A stretch of DNA of 64,000 nucleotides from the NCBI RefSeq assembly GCF_021044425.1, contig NZ_JAJNEC010000005.1, forward strand, positions 806,001 through 870,000, written 5' to 3'. This document shows positions 63,848 through 64,000 of the stretch, one piece after another. Source of the DNA: Niabella pedocola. Lineage in GTDB: Bacteria > Bacteroidota > Bacteroidia > Chitinophagales > Chitinophagaceae. Under the pieces are notes generated by a model. The model saw only the letters and a list, made by a program, of their open reading frames with translations, was not told where the DNA came from and made no database searches. Numbering within the stretch: the first letter of the stretch is position 1; each line of letters starts with the position of its first letter. Made by a program: the position numbers and the translations under genes.

Positions 63848-64000
63848 CCGGCCTGCTACTAAAACACTGAGTTGCAGAACAGGGGCGCTAACGGCCAAAC
63901 CGCTTCCGGCGCGCGTTTAACCCTGTCCCGAATCAATCACCGTGTTTCAGCAACGCGCCGCCACCTGGGGTCTTGGCTAACTGCGCTATTTTCATTATAT
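63848..64000. other. Window end, nothing recognised
   Basis: 153 bases after gpsA show no gene, hairpin terminator or repeat that I can support. Confidence 0.4.

Overview
The window looks like chromosomal DNA of a Bacteroidota bacterium, most likely family Chitinophagaceae. Gene content supports this: DUF6266, DUF6702 and DUF4345 proteins, a group III truncated globin, LytS/LytTR signalling, bacterial GGGPS, GH109 and GH2 enzymes, and no recognisable tRNA, rRNA or prophage. Promoters of the TAnnTTTG type also fit. The core is moderately GC-rich (near half G+C by eye). Family assignment is inference; no 16S gene is present.

Layout. 0.3-2.5 kb: an S9 (DPP-IV-like) peptidase. 2.5-17.4 kb: an accessory region. 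It holds a 309-bp tandem duplication, a membrane protein, a three-gene cassette around a nucleotidyltransferase-HEPN fusion, then an AT-rich block with an XRE regulator, an SMC/ABC-type ATPase and an HNH nuclease (Septu-like), and a large STAND ATPase with an N-terminal nuclease-like domain (Avs-like). After that come two back-to-back phased repeat arrays (9 x 11 bp and 10 x 10 bp), a DUF6266 protein, a MITE-like element and a small HTH gene whose 3' end is duplicated inside a 207-bp repeat array. 6.3-14.1 kb is best read as a defence island.

17.4-35.3 kb is mainly metabolic: DUF4345, an esterase, GH109 and GH2 glycosidases, an M16 peptidase, rsmI, purS, pssA and the thrABC operon. The thr operon is preceded by a short ORF ending in a Thr/Ile run that looks like a threonine attenuation leader peptide. 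35.7-46.2 kb: an OmpA-type lipoprotein, a REP-like palindrome array, a truncated globin, an Fe-S type Rrf2 regulator divergent from a DUF488 gene over a perfect 12-bp inverted repeat, a glycosidase-like protein, and an overlapping pair of uncharacterised secreted proteins. 46.4-64 kb: LytS/LytTR, GGGPS, LOG, a symporter-methyltransferase-glucosaminidase-hpt operon, a frameshifted gene, M1 peptidase/HupE/DUF6702, lnt with a hydrolase, an SDR and gpsA.

A window-wide pattern not explained by genes: at least nine intergenic spacers are built of heptanucleotide units held in exact 7-bp phase for up to 22 units, with shared words on both strands. This heptamer family, the twin 11/10-bp arrays, the Thr leader and the two adjacent defence-type loci are the most notable observations.
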